Counted from the stretch's first letter, positions 16,117 to 25,319 are shown. The stretch: 64,000 nucleotides of DNA from Methanomassiliicoccaceae archaeon DOK (GCA_009911715.1 CP047880.1:682001-746000); one strand, 5' to 3'. The notes: generated from the letters alone by a model not told the origin. Numbers and translations: made by a program.

Positions 16117-17883
16117 TCAGGCGTAGTAGTATTCGCCCTTGGACTTCTGCTCGCGGTCGAGCCTGGAGTCAGGCTTGTTGATCCTGGGTCTGTGGGTGTC
16201 CGCGTCCCTGCGGAAGGTGATGTCCACGGCGGAGAGGAACTTGTTCATCCCGTCCCTCATGTCGAACGGGCCGTCGCCTATTCCGTGGTGTCCCGGCTCG
16301 CCTCCGAACACCATCATGGAGTCGGAGACCATGTCCAGGAAGTAGATGTCGTGGTCGACCACCATCGCGCTGCGTCCGGTCTTCTCCATCATGCGCCTGA
16401 TCGTCTTGGCAGCGTTCATCCTCTGGTTGGAGTCCAGGTACGCCGACGGCTCGTCGAAGAGGTATATGTCGGCCTCGGCGGCGAGGCACATCGTGATGGC
16501 GACCCTCTGCAGCTCTCCGCCGGACAGCTTGGAGACCTGCTTGTCCATGAGGTACTTGATGCCCAGTGGCTCGACGACCTCGCCGTTGAAGAACCCAGAG
16601 TTGACGGTGTCGTAGTACTTGGAGTAGAGGAGGTCCTGGACGGTCCCGTCGAAGTCGCCGGTGATGTACTGCGGCTTGTAGGAAACCTTGACCTTGTTGT
16701 CCATCTCGCCCGAGTCGGGTTCGATGATCCCGGCGAGGATCTTCACGAAGGTGGTCTTACCGGTGGCGTTGGGTCCGACGATTCCCACGGACTCGCCAAT
16801 CCTCACGGCACCTCCCGTGATGTCGAGCTTGAACTCGCCGAAGTCCTTGTTGAGCTGCTTGAAGGAGATGAGGTTGGCCGTCTGCCAGTCCCCTCTGGGA
16901 GGCGAGGCCTCGAACTCGATGGGCCTGTCCCTGAACCTTATGTTCTCCTCGGGGAGGTATCCGTCGAGGTAGACGTTGATGGCGGTCCTCACCTGCCTGG
17001 CAAGGGTGAATACTCCGTACGCGCCCTCGGAACCGTAGACGACGTTGACGTTGTCCGCGAGGAAGTCCAGGATGGCGAGGTCGTGCTCGATGACCATGAC
17101 CTGCTTGTCGACAGCCAGGTCCTTGATGAGACGGGCCATCTTGACCCTCTGGTAGATGTCCAGATAGGAGGTAGGCTCGTCGAAGAAGTACACGTCGGCC
17201 TCCTTCATCATGGTGGATGCCATGGCGACCCTCTGCAGCTCTCCGCCGGACAGCTTGGAGATGTCCCTGTCTATGACCTCCGTGAGGTCGAAAAGCTCAG
17301 CGGCCTCGTCCACGGTCATGCGGTCCTGGACCTTGGACAGGAGGTCCCTGACGACGCCCTTGGCGGCCAGGGGGATCTTGTCGACGTACTGCGGCTTGAC
17401 GGCGACCTTCACCTTTCCGGCGTAGACCCTCTCCAGGTAGTCGTGGAGCTCGGTCCCGGCGAAGTGCTGGAGGACCTCCTCCTTGGTGGGAGGGTTGTCG
17501 TAGCGTCCCAGGTTGGGGATCTCGGTTCCGGACAGCATCCTGATGGCGGTCGTCTTTCCGATTCCGTTGGGTCCGAGGATACCTGTGACGAGGCCCTTCT
17601 TGGGGACGGGGAGCCTGTAGAGCCTGAACGAGTTCTCGCCGTACTGGTGGATCATGTCCTCCTTCAGCTCGTCGGCCAGGCCGATGATCTTCACGGCCTC
17701 GAACTGGCACTTGTTGACGCAGATGCCGCATCCCTGGCAGAGGGTCTCCGAGATGATGGGCTTGCCCCTCTCGCCGAATGTGACGCACTCCACCCCGGTC
17801 CTGTTCAGGGGGCAGAACTTGGCGCACTCCTGGTTGCATTTCTTGTTCTGGCATCTGTCTATCAGCACTGCCGCTATCCGCAT
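16117..17883 (-). CDS. Ribosome recycling ATPase ABCE1
   Basis: A 588-residue twin-ATPase that splits ribosomal subunits after termination. The N-terminal [4Fe-4S] region holds eight Cys (RCQNKKCNQECAKFCP, then CQGCGICVNKC). Two ABC domains follow, with Walker A GPNGIGKTT and GPNATGKTT, and signature LSGGELQRVA in both. Walker B segments read VYFFDEP and IYLFDEP. It is a full-length, universal archaeal gene (Rli1 in yeast). I start at MRIAAVLID, matching other ABCE1 N-termini and lying about 25 bases after ATATTTATTATG; a start 4 codons earlier is possible. Confidence 0.97.
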   Translation of the reverse strand: MRIAAVLIDRCQNKKCNQECAKFCPLNRTGVECVTFGERGKPIISETLCQGCGICVNKCQFEAVKIIGLADELKEDMIHQYGENSFRLYRLPVPKKGLVTGILGPNGIGKTTAIRMLSGTEIPNLGRYDNPPTKEEVLQHFAGTELHDYLERVYAGKVKVAVKPQYVDKIPLAAKGVVRDLLSKVQDRMTVDEAAELFDLTEVIDRDISKLSGGELQRVAMASTMMKEADVYFFDEPTSYLDIYQRVKMARLIKDLAVDKQVMVIEHDLAILDFLADNVNVVYGSEGAYGVFTLARQVRTAINVYLDGYLPEENIRFRDRPIEFEASPPRGDWQTANLISFKQLNKDFGEFKLDITGGAVRIGESVGIVGPNATGKTTFVKILAGIIEPDSGEMDNKVKVSYKPQYITGDFDGTVQDLLYSKYYDTVNSGFFNGEVVEPLGIKYLMDKQVSKLSGGELQRVAITMCLAAEADIYLFDEPSAYLDSNQRMNAAKTIRRMMEKTGRSAMVVDHDIYFLDMVSDSMMVFGGEPGHHGIGDGPFDMRDGMNKFLSAVDITFRRDADTHRPRINKPDSRLDREQKSKGEYYYA

Positions 17884-17945
17884 GGTCGCGTCCATCTTTT
17901 TTCATAATAAATATCTGACGACGGGCGCGGTGCTGATTTGTGTGA

Positions 17946-18263
17946 TCAGGGGAGTCCCTCCCAAAGTCCGGGATCGGAGAGGTCCATTCTGGAGTAAAGT
18001 ACTCTGATCACCTTGACGGAGCTGCCGTCGATGGTGAATGCCAAGAAGTAGTTCATGACAGGTAGGAATCTTATTTCGTTTCCACCGACCCTCAGCGATG
18101 GTCTGATACGCTCTGGCATCATGGCCAAACTGGTGGCGGCGTTTTCGAAGGCATCCATGTGTCTGAGTGCGGCATCGGGATTCTTGAGAGTCTTTGAGAT
18201 GTAAGATGCGATGTTATAGACGTCAGTCTTCGCCTGGAGACCGACATCCACGGTGTATCTCAT
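17946..18263 (-). CDS. RelE/ParE-family toxin
   Basis: A 105-residue protein of the RelE/ParE fold: a helix-rich first half (DVYNIASYISKTL) and a C-terminal strand set ending VIRVLYSRMD, typical of this toxin family. RelE members cleave mRNA on the ribosome; ParE members poison gyrase, and I cannot tell which applies. It overlaps the antitoxin stop by 4 bases, giving the usual antitoxin-first operon. Length is normal for the family, so the pair is likely intact. Confidence 0.82.
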   Translation of the reverse strand: MRYTVDVGLQAKTDVYNIASYISKTLKNPDAALRHMDAFENAATSLAMMPERIRPSLRVGGNEIRFLPVMNYFLAFTIDGSSVKVIRVLYSRMDLSDPGLWEGLP

Positions 18264-18523
18264 GAGAACAGCTCTTTTCTGATATCGGCGAATGCTTCTT
18301 CTGCACTTTGGTATTCTCCGCGTTCGAACGATCTGAGCCCTTCCTCGATTTTACTGAGGATTAGCTTCCGTTCCATGTCTTCAAATGTGCGGACACTCAT
18401 GACCACAGTATCATCCCTTCCATTGCGTGTGATGTAGACTGCGTTTCCCGTGGAGTTGCAGTAATCCGAAATCTCAGGGTACTTGTTCCTCAGATCCGAG
18501 CTGGGCCTGATGATTGTGTCCAT
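18260..18523 (-). CDS. Phd/YefM-family antitoxin
   Basis: An 87-residue antitoxin. The N-terminal part (RPSSDLRNKYPEISDYC) and the central YITRNGRDDTVVMSVRTFE stretch match the Phd/YefM DNA-binding fold. The C-terminal acidic helix (EEGLRSFERGEYQSAEEAF) is the usual toxin-binding tail. It lies first in the operon and overlaps the toxin gene. Such antitoxins repress their own promoter, and an inverted repeat sits just upstream at 18544-18564. Confidence 0.85.
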   Translation of the reverse strand: MDTIIRPSSDLRNKYPEISDYCNSTGNAVYITRNGRDDTVVMSVRTFEDMERKLILSKIEEGLRSFERGEYQSAEEAFADIRKELFS

Positions 18524-18543
18524 GATAATGCAATACAGTTTAT

Positions 18544-18564
18544 TGATATAATCATATCATATCA
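18544..18564. promoter_or_regulatory. Operator-like repeat of the toxin-antitoxin operon
   Basis: TGATAT-N4-ATATCA with a second overlapping ATATCA lies 20-40 bases upstream of the antitoxin ATG. It probably serves as the autoregulatory site of the Phd-type antitoxin. The surrounding DNA is very AT-rich. Confidence 0.5.
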
Positions 18565-18686
18565 GTCGACACGGATTACATGGGGGTCTATGTTCATCCC
18601 TTCTGCTAATGGGATTGAAAAAGCTTCTCCATTTCAGCATGACTGGCCGACGCCACCATTTATATCCAGCCAGCCATGACGCCGTG

Positions 18687-20060
18687 ATGGCCGACGAGAC
18701 CGAGGGGACGAGGACGCTTCTGGGGAACCAGAGGAAGGGTGTGATTGCCCTGGCGATACCGATAGGCGTCGCATTGTTCTTCCAGCAGCTGAACAACATC
18801 GTCGACAGCCTGTGGGTCGCTGGTCTCGGCGGCTCCGCCATGGGCGCTCTGGGTATCGTATACCCGATCTACACGATCCTCATCGGAATAGGTAACGGTC
18901 TAGGCATAGGTGTCGGTGCCGCAATAGCCAGGAACATCGGCCAGAAGAACCACGCCGATGCCAACCGGTCGGCGGCCCAGGGCGTGGTGATCACAGCCGT
19001 CGTCAGCCTTGTGTTGACGCCTGTGCTTCTGCTGACCGCGGAGCAGACGATGGTGCTGATGGGCGCAGGCGACACCCTGGGGGACTGTCTGGAATACGCC
19101 TACCCCATCTACCTGTCCTCGTTCTTCGTGATCCTCAGCGGGGTCATGTCCGGGATGCTCCGCGGCGAGGGGGCGGCCAAGCGCTCAATGGCAATCCAGG
19201 TTGTGGGCGCCCTGGTGAACATAGTCCTGGACCCTGTCCTGATTTACGGACTGGACATGGGTGTGGCCGGTGCCGCATGGGCCACCGTGATCGCGTTCGT
19301 CGTCTCCTGCGCCATGGCGTCGTTCTGGTACCTCCGCAGCAGGGAGATGTACATCACAATCCGCAGGTCGGACTACCGTCCGGACGCCAGGGTATGCAGG
19401 GGGATCCTCTCGGTGGGGGGCCCCGAGGCCCTGGAGCTGTCGATCATGTACCTGTTCAACATCTTCCTGAACTACATGGTGATCGAGTGCGGCGGGACCG
19501 ACATGGTGGGGCTGTACTCCACAGGGTGGAGGGTCGCTAACTTCATCCTCATCATAGCGCAGTCCATGGGAGGGGCGATGGTGGCGGTGTGCGCGGCAGA
19601 GTACGGCATGAGGAGGTTCGACATGATCTGGGACGCATTCAGGTTCTCTGTGGGGAGGTCGGTGGTGTGGACCATCGTACTTTCCGTCGTTCTGGCACTC
19701 GGATCGGGGCTGCTCGCGTCAGTGTTCACCGTCTCGGATGACCTGGCGTACCTCCACGACGAGACCGCCCGGATGTTCCTGTTCTTCGCCCTGTTCCTGC
19801 CTGTGATGTCCCTGGTGTACACCGGGTCATCCCTGATGCAGTCCATCGACAAGGCCTCCGGGGCCATGGTCAACTCCCTGGCGAGGAACGTGATCATGAG
19901 TCTTGCGTTCCTCGCGGCGACTGTCACCTTCGGAACGCTCACCTCGCTGTGGTGGGCGATGGCGCTGTCGGAGATACTGGGCGGGGTAATGATGGGCGCC
20001 CATGCATGGCTGGTTCTGAGGAGGACGGAGGCCCGCGAGGGCGGTGCCCCATCCCCGTGA
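18687..20060 (+). CDS. MATE-family exporter
   Basis: A 457-residue protein with twelve hydrophobic segments in two halves and MATE hallmarks: IPIGVALFFQQLNNIVDSLWV in the first segments and a GVMSGMLRGEGAAKRSMAIQ loop. It extrudes organic cations or other small molecules using Na+ or H+. The ATG at 18687 lies about 25 bases after ATTTATATCC, a leaderless start; a longer frame adds 26 residues of promoter. It is a single gene with no adjacent regulator; metG follows on its own promoter. Confidence 0.88.
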   Translation: MADETEGTRTLLGNQRKGVIALAIPIGVALFFQQLNNIVDSLWVAGLGGSAMGALGIVYPIYTILIGIGNGLGIGVGAAIARNIGQKNHADANRSAAQGVVITAVVSLVLTPVLLLTAEQTMVLMGAGDTLGDCLEYAYPIYLSSFFVILSGVMSGMLRGEGAAKRSMAIQVVGALVNIVLDPVLIYGLDMGVAGAAWATVIAFVVSCAMASFWYLRSREMYITIRRSDYRPDARVCRGILSVGGPEALELSIMYLFNIFLNYMVIECGGTDMVGLYSTGWRVANFILIIAQSMGGAMVAVCAAEYGMRRFDMIWDAFRFSVGRSVVWTIVLSVVLALGSGLLASVFTVSDDLAYLHDETARMFLFFALFLPVMSLVYTGSSLMQSIDKASGAMVNSLARNVIMSLAFLAATVTFGTLTSLWWAMALSEILGGVMMGAHAWLVLRRTEAREGGAPSP

Positions 20061-20096
20061 CCCGTGCATCGTCAGAACGCCATCTATAAATTATGC

Positions 20097-20114
20097 ATGC
20101 GCGTACGCGCGCAT
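20097..20114. promoter_or_regulatory. GC-rich inverted repeat at the metG start
   Basis: ATGCGC-N6-GCGCAT spans the predicted transcription start, right after TCTATAAATTATG. The same arms with an 8-base spacer occur between pyrD and the SufS-like gene (29111-29130). It could be an operator or a hairpin at the RNA 5' end. Confidence 0.4.
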
Positions 20115-22386
20115 GGTCACAATGTCGAAAGTCTGCATAAACATCGCCTGGCCGTACTCGAACGGCCCCATCCATCTCGGACATGTGGCGGGTTCACTTC
20201 TTCCGCCGGACATATTCAGCAGGTACAACCGCCTAATAGGCAACGAGGTCCTCATGGTCGGAGGCTCCGACCAGCACGGCACGCCCATCACCGTCTCCGC
20301 TGAGAAGTGCGGCATGACCCCCGAGGACTACGCCAACAAGTACCACGAGATCAACAAGAAGGCGATAGAGGACCTCGGCATAGAGTACAGTCTGTACAAC
20401 AAGACCCACTGCCCCACCCACTTCGAGGTCGTGCAGAAGGTGTTCCTGGACCTCCAGAAGAAGGGCTACATCTACACGAAGGAGTCCGACCAGTACTACT
20501 GTCCCAAATGCGCCCGCTTCCTCCCGGACAGGTACGTGGAGGGAGTCTGCCCCAAGTGCGGGGCGGAGAAGACTCGCAGCGACCAGTGCGACCAGTGCGG
20601 AACCACTTTCGAGCCCGGGGACCTGATCGACCCGTACTGCACCCTCTGCGGCAGCAGGCCGGAGATAAGGCCGACCGAGCACTTCTTCCTGAGGCTCAGC
20701 GCATTCAGGGACCAGCTCATCGACTTCGTGTCCTCCAAGGACTACTGGAGGGCGAACGTCAAGGCGTTCACCAAGAACTGGCTCGAGGAGGGCCTGAACG
20801 ACAGGGCCATCACCAGGGACATGTCCTGGGGCGTGCCCATACCGGTCGACGGGTGGGATGACAAGGTCATCTACGTGTGGTTCGAGGCCGTCATCGGGTA
20901 CCTCAGCGCGTCCGTGGAGTACTCCAGGATGATCGGGAAGCCGGACTACTGGAAGGAGTTCTGGAAGGACCCCGAGGTCAAGCACTACTACTTCATCGGG
21001 AAGGACAACATCCCGTTCCACTCGATCATCTGGCCGGCCATCCTCATGGGCCTGGGCGACATGGACCTGCCCTACGACATACCCGCCAACGAGTACCTCA
21101 TGATCAGCGGGGGCAAGCTCTCCAAGAGCCGCGGGGGAGCGATCGACGTCCCCACGGTCCTGCAGACCTACGACGCGGACCTGGTCAGGTACTATCTGTC
21201 CGTTAACATGCCGGACACCCATGACTCGGAGTTCTCCTGGGAGGACTTCGAGACCAAGGTCAACAACGAGCTGGTGGCGGCTCTGGGCAACTACTACCAC
21301 AGGTGCCTCAGCTTCACCAGGAAGAACTTCGGAACGGTCCCCGCGGCGAACGACGACGCCGAGGTCACAGTTGAGATCGAGAGGTCCCTGGCCGAGTACA
21401 GGGAGTGCCTCTCCCACTGCGACTTCAAGAAGGGGATCAAGGTCGTCATGGACCTGGCCCGCTTCGGGAACAGGTACTTCGACGCCCAGAAGCCGTGGGC
21501 CCTCGTCAAGGAGGACAAGGAGGCCTGTGGCGGTGTGATGAACAACACACTCAGGATCGCAAAGGCCCTGGCCGTCATGGCCTGGCCGTTCATGCCCAGG
21601 TCCTCCGAGAGAATCTGGGGATTCCTCGGATACGAGGGAAGCCTGGAGAAGGCGGGACTGGACGAGGTCCTCGCGCCCCTCCCGGTCGGACAGGAGCTCA
21701 GGGAGCCCGTCCCGGTATACAAGAAGGTCGAGATCAAGATGGAAGAAGAGAAGCAGGAGACAGTTAAGGAGCAGAAGACCGAGAAGAAGCAGGAGAAGAA
21801 GCAGGAGCCCGCCGCTCCCGCCGGACCCTTCGCAGCGTTCAGGAAGATGGACATCAGGGTCGGTACCGTCATCTCCGTCGAGGACCACCCCGACGCGGAG
21901 AAGCTGTACATCCTGAAGATCGACCTCGGGGAGGAGGAGCCCAGGCAGATCGTCACGAACCTCAAGACGGTCTATTCCAGGGACCAGATGCTGAACAGGA
22001 GGCTCCTGGTCATCTCCAACCTCAAGCCGGCCAAGTTCCGCGGCGTCAAGTCCGACGGAATGCTGATGGCGCTCGACGACGAGGATCTCGGGGGAACCGC
22101 GATCAAGCTCCTGAAGCCCTCGGCCGATGTGCCCAACGGGACCAGGATCGACTGCGCTCTGGAGTGCTCCTCCTCGAGGATCGAGGTCAAGCACTGCGAG
22201 GCCGTGGACATCCGCGTCGGGAAGCTGACCGACGGCCACATCCTCGGAGGGAACGTGCCGGAGGACTGCCCCGACATCTGCGCCCTCGTCTACGACGGCG
22301 ACCTCAGGGTCCCCATGGGAGACGGAAAGGGCTGCTACATCACCGTCGACGATGACGACTTCATCGACGGTGCGAGGGTCAGATGA
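20113..22386 (+). CDS. metG: Methionyl-tRNA synthetase
   Basis: A 757-residue class I synthetase. The HIGH motif reads HLGH (PYSNGPIHLGH) and the KMSKS motif reads KLSKSRGG. Four CxxC knuckles in residues 125-200 (CPKCARF, CPKCG, CDQCG, CTLCG) give two zinc sites, the archaeal form. A Lys/Glu-rich linker (near residue 565) leads to a C-terminal EMAP-like tRNA-binding OB domain starting FRKMDIRVG. The ATG at 20113 is at the predicted RNA start; MSKVCINIAW three codons later is an equally good start. The 3' end overlaps the PHP gene by 4 bases. Confidence 0.96.
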   Translation: MVTMSKVCINIAWPYSNGPIHLGHVAGSLLPPDIFSRYNRLIGNEVLMVGGSDQHGTPITVSAEKCGMTPEDYANKYHEINKKAIEDLGIEYSLYNKTHCPTHFEVVQKVFLDLQKKGYIYTKESDQYYCPKCARFLPDRYVEGVCPKCGAEKTRSDQCDQCGTTFEPGDLIDPYCTLCGSRPEIRPTEHFFLRLSAFRDQLIDFVSSKDYWRANVKAFTKNWLEEGLNDRAITRDMSWGVPIPVDGWDDKVIYVWFEAVIGYLSASVEYSRMIGKPDYWKEFWKDPEVKHYYFIGKDNIPFHSIIWPAILMGLGDMDLPYDIPANEYLMISGGKLSKSRGGAIDVPTVLQTYDADLVRYYLSVNMPDTHDSEFSWEDFETKVNNELVAALGNYYHRCLSFTRKNFGTVPAANDDAEVTVEIERSLAEYRECLSHCDFKKGIKVVMDLARFGNRYFDAQKPWALVKEDKEACGGVMNNTLRIAKALAVMAWPFMPRSSERIWGFLGYEGSLEKAGLDEVLAPLPVGQELREPVPVYKKVEIKMEEEKQETVKEQKTEKKQEKKQEPAAPAGPFAAFRKMDIRVGTVISVEDHPDAEKLYILKIDLGEEEPRQIVTNLKTVYSRDQMLNRRLLVISNLKPAKFRGVKSDGMLMALDDEDLGGTAIKLLKPSADVPNGTRIDCALECSSSRIEVKHCEAVDIRVGKLTDGHILGGNVPEDCPDICALVYDGDLRVPMGDGKGCYITVDDDDFIDGARVR

Positions 22387-23042
22387 AAGCAGACCTGCAT
22401 GTCCATACGTGCTACTCCAACGACGGCAAGACCACGCTGGAGGAGCTGCTCGATTACGCCGAGCGTCACGGGATAGGGTGCGTGGCCGTCACGGACCACA
22501 ACGAGTTCGAGGCCTATCCCAGGCTGAAGGACAACGGCAGGATCATAATCATCCCGGCGGAGGAGGTCTCCTCCGCCGAGGGCCACATCGTCGCCCTGGG
22601 GATCGACAGGCTGATCCCCAGGGACCTCTCCATCCAGGAGACCATCGACAAGATCCACGAGGCGGGGGGATACGCCTTCGCCGCCCATCCGTACAGATGG
22701 TGGTCGGGGCTCGGGGAGAAAAACACCCTGAAGTACCCCTTCGACGGGGTCGAGGCCAGGAACGGACGTTCGACACCCCGCGGTAACAGGAGGTCGGAGA
22801 AGCTGGCGAAGCGCATCGGCAAGCCGATGACCGCCGGGAGCGACGCCCACAGTCCCCACCGCATCGGAGAGGGATACCTGGAGCTCCCGGACGATCTGGC
22901 CACCTGGCAGGAGGTCCTGGACTACATCATGCACAATCCCGCGCCCATCGTCTGCAGCAACAGCCGTCATCTCCAGGCCACGCTCAGATACGGTATCAAA
23001 TCCATAGGGGAGTGGCTGCTCCGCGGATGCAAGAGGATGTGA
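22383..23042 (+). CDS. Small PHP-domain phosphoesterase
   Basis: A 219-residue protein consisting of a PHP domain only. Metal motifs are DLHVHTCYS, VTDHNE, AAHPYR and GSDAH. This compact form resembles the trpH-like phosphoesterases acting on nucleotides or RNA ends. The ATG overlaps the metG stop (ATGA), so it is translated from the same message, an arrangement that suggests a housekeeping role. There is no membrane segment. The substrate cannot be set by sequence inspection. Confidence 0.86.
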   Translation: MKADLHVHTCYSNDGKTTLEELLDYAERHGIGCVAVTDHNEFEAYPRLKDNGRIIIIPAEEVSSAEGHIVALGIDRLIPRDLSIQETIDKIHEAGGYAFAAHPYRWWSGLGEKNTLKYPFDGVEARNGRSTPRGNRRSEKLAKRIGKPMTAGSDAHSPHRIGEGYLELPDDLATWQEVLDYIMHNPAPIVCSNSRHLQATLRYGIKSIGEWLLRGCKRM

Positions 23043-23088
23043 CCAATACTCGATCTGGAAACCTTTTACTATAATTTTATTCGAGTGG

Positions 23089-23120
23089 TCTACATATTTT
23101 GTGGAACAATTCTATGTAGA
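23089..23120. promoter_or_regulatory. Inverted repeat upstream of the Fic gene
   Basis: TCTACATA and TATGTAGA, perfect 8-base arms 16 bases apart, lie in the AT-rich gap before the Fic gene. The form suits an operator or an RNA hairpin in a long leader. Confidence 0.4.
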
Positions 23121-23170
23121 TTATGAGAAATAATAAAATATGATGAAATAAAACTATAAGATTGGTTATA

Positions 23171-24217
23171 ATGCACATCTTCGACTATCGGTTCCTCAAG
23201 GATTTCACAGTGTCCATGGGGGTTCTCAATCGCGTATCAAAGTTGGAGGGATTCAACCAAAAAAGCAAGGTTCTTGGGATGGAGAGACAGTCAATCCTCG
23301 AGAGCATAGAGCGTATCGCGATTGTCCTTTCCACTCGTGACTCCAATGCAATCGAGGGGATAGGTACGACGGCTGAGCGTATGGTGCCCTTGATAGTCGG
23401 AGGTACAAAGCCGATAGGGCATTCCGAATCGGAGATTCTCGGTTATGGCGATTGTCTCAGACGCATTCATCATAATCATGCAGACCTCATACTGTCTACA
23501 GAAACGATTCTCAAACTATACGGCATATTGATGTCGTACACGGACGTGGATCCAGTCTTCAAGACTAGGGATAACGTCACTATCGACAGATCGCCACAGG
23601 GGGAGATTTTGAAAGTTCATAGGGCCGTCCCTTATCAGTATGTGGAGAAGGCCATGGATGACATGATTACATCATACTGGGAAGCCAGGAACGACACAGA
23701 TATCAACAATCTTCTGTTGATTCCATGTTTCATCGTTGATTTCCTTCGTATTCATCCATTCATCGATGGGAACGGACGTATGTCAAGGCTTCTTACGACT
23801 CTGCTTCTCTATCAGGAGGGCTATGACATCTGCAGATATGTGTCATTGGAATCCAAGATCAGGTCCAATCTAAAGGGGTACTATGATGCTCTGGAGAGTT
23901 CCGAGGAGGGTTGGTTTGACAATACATCATCCTACGAGCCGTTCATCGATTACTTCCTGGGAGTACTTTTCCTCTCCTATCGCGAGTATGACCGGAGATT
24001 GGCTCATGCGTTCCAGAATAAGGGCAAATCCGGTGCCGTGAGAGATCTGGTACTCAATATGAACATGCCTGTATCTAAGAGGGACCTCATTTCCATGCTT
24101 CCGGGTATCTCTGAAGCGACGATTTCATCCGAGCTCAAACGTTTGCTCGATGCAGGAGAGATTGTCAAGATAGGTTCCACGCGTTCGGCACGTTATATCT
24201 CCGCCGATCGCAGATGA
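23171..24217 (+). CDS. Fic-domain protein (putative AMPylator)
   Basis: A 348-residue protein. The Fic motif HPFIDGNGRMSRLL (about residue 195) is complete, so nucleotide transfer, usually AMP onto Ser, Thr or Tyr, is possible. A class II inhibitory motif (SNAIEG, the S/T-x3-E-G pattern) lies N-terminally near residue 60 and would hold the enzyme off. The C-terminus (SKRDLISMLPGISEATISSELKR) is a winged-helix-like DNA-binding region. Base composition is lower in GC than neighbours and the promoter is very AT-rich, suggesting transfer. The ATG at 23171 is used; a TTG three codons earlier is unlikely. Confidence 0.88.
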   Translation: MHIFDYRFLKDFTVSMGVLNRVSKLEGFNQKSKVLGMERQSILESIERIAIVLSTRDSNAIEGIGTTAERMVPLIVGGTKPIGHSESEILGYGDCLRRIHHNHADLILSTETILKLYGILMSYTDVDPVFKTRDNVTIDRSPQGEILKVHRAVPYQYVEKAMDDMITSYWEARNDTDINNLLLIPCFIVDFLRIHPFIDGNGRMSRLLTTLLLYQEGYDICRYVSLESKIRSNLKGYYDALESSEEGWFDNTSSYEPFIDYFLGVLFLSYREYDRRLAHAFQNKGKSGAVRDLVLNMNMPVSKRDLISMLPGISEATISSELKRLLDAGEIVKIGSTRSARYISADRR

Positions 24218-24232
24218 TCTGTTTCTGAGAAG

Positions 24233-24495
24233 GGAATCCAGAGAGCCCGAAGGCGAGCATCCTTTCCATTGACAGGAGATTCCCGATGTCCACGGTGAGA
24301 TCCCTGGTCTAGTGTCTAACTAAGAGGAGGACTCGGTCGTGATGACCTCCACATGCGATTATCATGCCAGATGTCTATGGTCGAGTAGGGGTCCGGTTCA
24401 TCCATCCTATAGAATTCGTTGAACCGCAGGACGACCTCGATGTTGTCCTCAGGTCTCCGGACCCGATGTTCTCTGAACGTGGGAATCAAACCCAT
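24233..24495 (-). pseudogene. Possible gene remnant
   Basis: About 400 bases between the Fic gene and tbp hold no intact gene. The minus strand shows two protein-like stretches in different frames: NIEVVLRFNEFYRMDEPDPY in one and DIGNLLSMERMLAFGLSGF in the next, separated by stops and a frame change. This is what a decayed gene looks like, but I cannot name the parent family. A 65-codon frame on the + strand is the mirror of the first stretch and is not credible. Confidence 0.25.
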
Positions 24496-24595
24496 GGGGG
24501 TGACACGATGTCAGTACGCGTCGAAAAGAATCCAGATGCATTAAAGGTGCAAGAACTGTGACGAGGGGAACGGGGAAGTAAAAGGGTTGGATAAT

Positions 24596-24616
24596 GGCGT
24601 CCCTTCGAGGGACGCC
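24596..24616 (-). terminator. Terminator of tbp
   Basis: Eight-base arms GGCGTCCC/GGGACGCC around TTCGA at the tbp 3' end, followed on the minus strand by a T/C-rich tract (CCAACCCTTTTACTTCC). Confidence 0.65.
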
Positions 24617-24620
24617 GTTT

Positions 24621-25169
24621 TCAGACCATCAGGCTCGCGGACCTGAGCTCGGCGGCGATCTTGTCGACCGCGCGGGTCACATCCTCGGGAACCTTGGCGC
24701 CGGTGCAGACCATCTTGCCGGATCCGAACAGGAGGACCACGACCTTGGGGTCGTCCAGTCTGTAGACCAGTCCGGGGAACTGCTCGGGCTCGTACTCAAC
24801 CTTCTCGAGTCCCAGTGTGATGGCCACTGTGTTGAGGTTGATCTCCTGCTCCAGGTCGGAGGAGGCGACGATGTTCTGAACCTCTATCTTGGGCTCGATC
24901 GTGATGTGGACGTCGGCCTTCTCAAGGTCCTTGGCGACCTTGCTGATGGCGACCTTGACGTCCTCGCGGCACTTGGCACCCGTGCAGACGACCTTTCCGC
25001 TCCTGAAGATCAGAGTGGCGGTCTTGGGCTCCTTGAGTCTGTAGACGAGACCGGGGAACTGCTGGGGGTTGTATTCGGCACCCTCCAGAGCGTCTTCAAT
25101 CTTGTTCAGGTCCAGTTCCTGACCAAGGTATGTCGAAGCTACCACGTTCTCAATGTTCATTTTGGCCAT
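24621..25169 (-). CDS. tbp: TATA-box-binding protein
   Basis: A 182-residue protein made of the two direct TBP repeats (residues about 5-90 and 95-182). Each holds FPGLVYRL, an LIFRSGK/LLFGSGK strand and VCTGAK. It binds the TATA box and recruits TFB and RNA polymerase. Length and repeat structure are those of a normal archaeal TBP. Start MAKMNIENVV is supported by GGTGA 8 bases upstream. Two TATA-like boxes stand in tandem in its own promoter, which would allow the protein to control its own synthesis. Confidence 0.97.
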   Translation of the reverse strand: MAKMNIENVVASTYLGQELDLNKIEDALEGAEYNPQQFPGLVYRLKEPKTATLIFRSGKVVCTGAKCREDVKVAISKVAKDLEKADVHITIEPKIEVQNIVASSDLEQEINLNTVAITLGLEKVEYEPEQFPGLVYRLDDPKVVVLLFGSGKMVCTGAKVPEDVTRAVDKIAAELRSASLMV

Positions 25170-25188
25170 CTTTTCACCAATCGGGCCT

Positions 25189-25210
25189 ATTTATAAACCA
25201 TTTATAAATG
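25189..25210 (-). promoter_or_regulatory. Tandem TATA boxes of tbp
   Basis: On the minus strand TTTATAAATGG is followed within 10 bases by TTTATAAATAGG, two near-identical TATA elements, the nearer about 25 bases from the expected start. Either could drive tbp; the pair could give two starts or autoregulation. Confidence 0.6.
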
Positions 25211-25298
25211 TTTCCATAAAGAACAAATCATATGCCGATTTTTTCCGACTAAGGGAATTGGACAATTATACAAAAATCAATCGATAATTTATAAATTT

Positions 25299-25318
25299 GT
25301 ACTAAGCAAATTTAGTAC
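25299..25318. promoter_or_regulatory. Operator of the YczE-like gene
   Basis: GTACTAA-N6-TTAGTAC lies between the TATA-like ATTTATAAATT and the ATG at 25320. A protein bound here would cover the transcription start, so repression is the likely mode. No regulator gene is adjacent. Confidence 0.55.
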
Positions 25319-25319
25319 C

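Noticed and set aside
24364-24561. 65-codon + strand frame between Fic and tbp
   Set aside because: It is the complement of a more protein-like minus-strand stretch that is itself broken.
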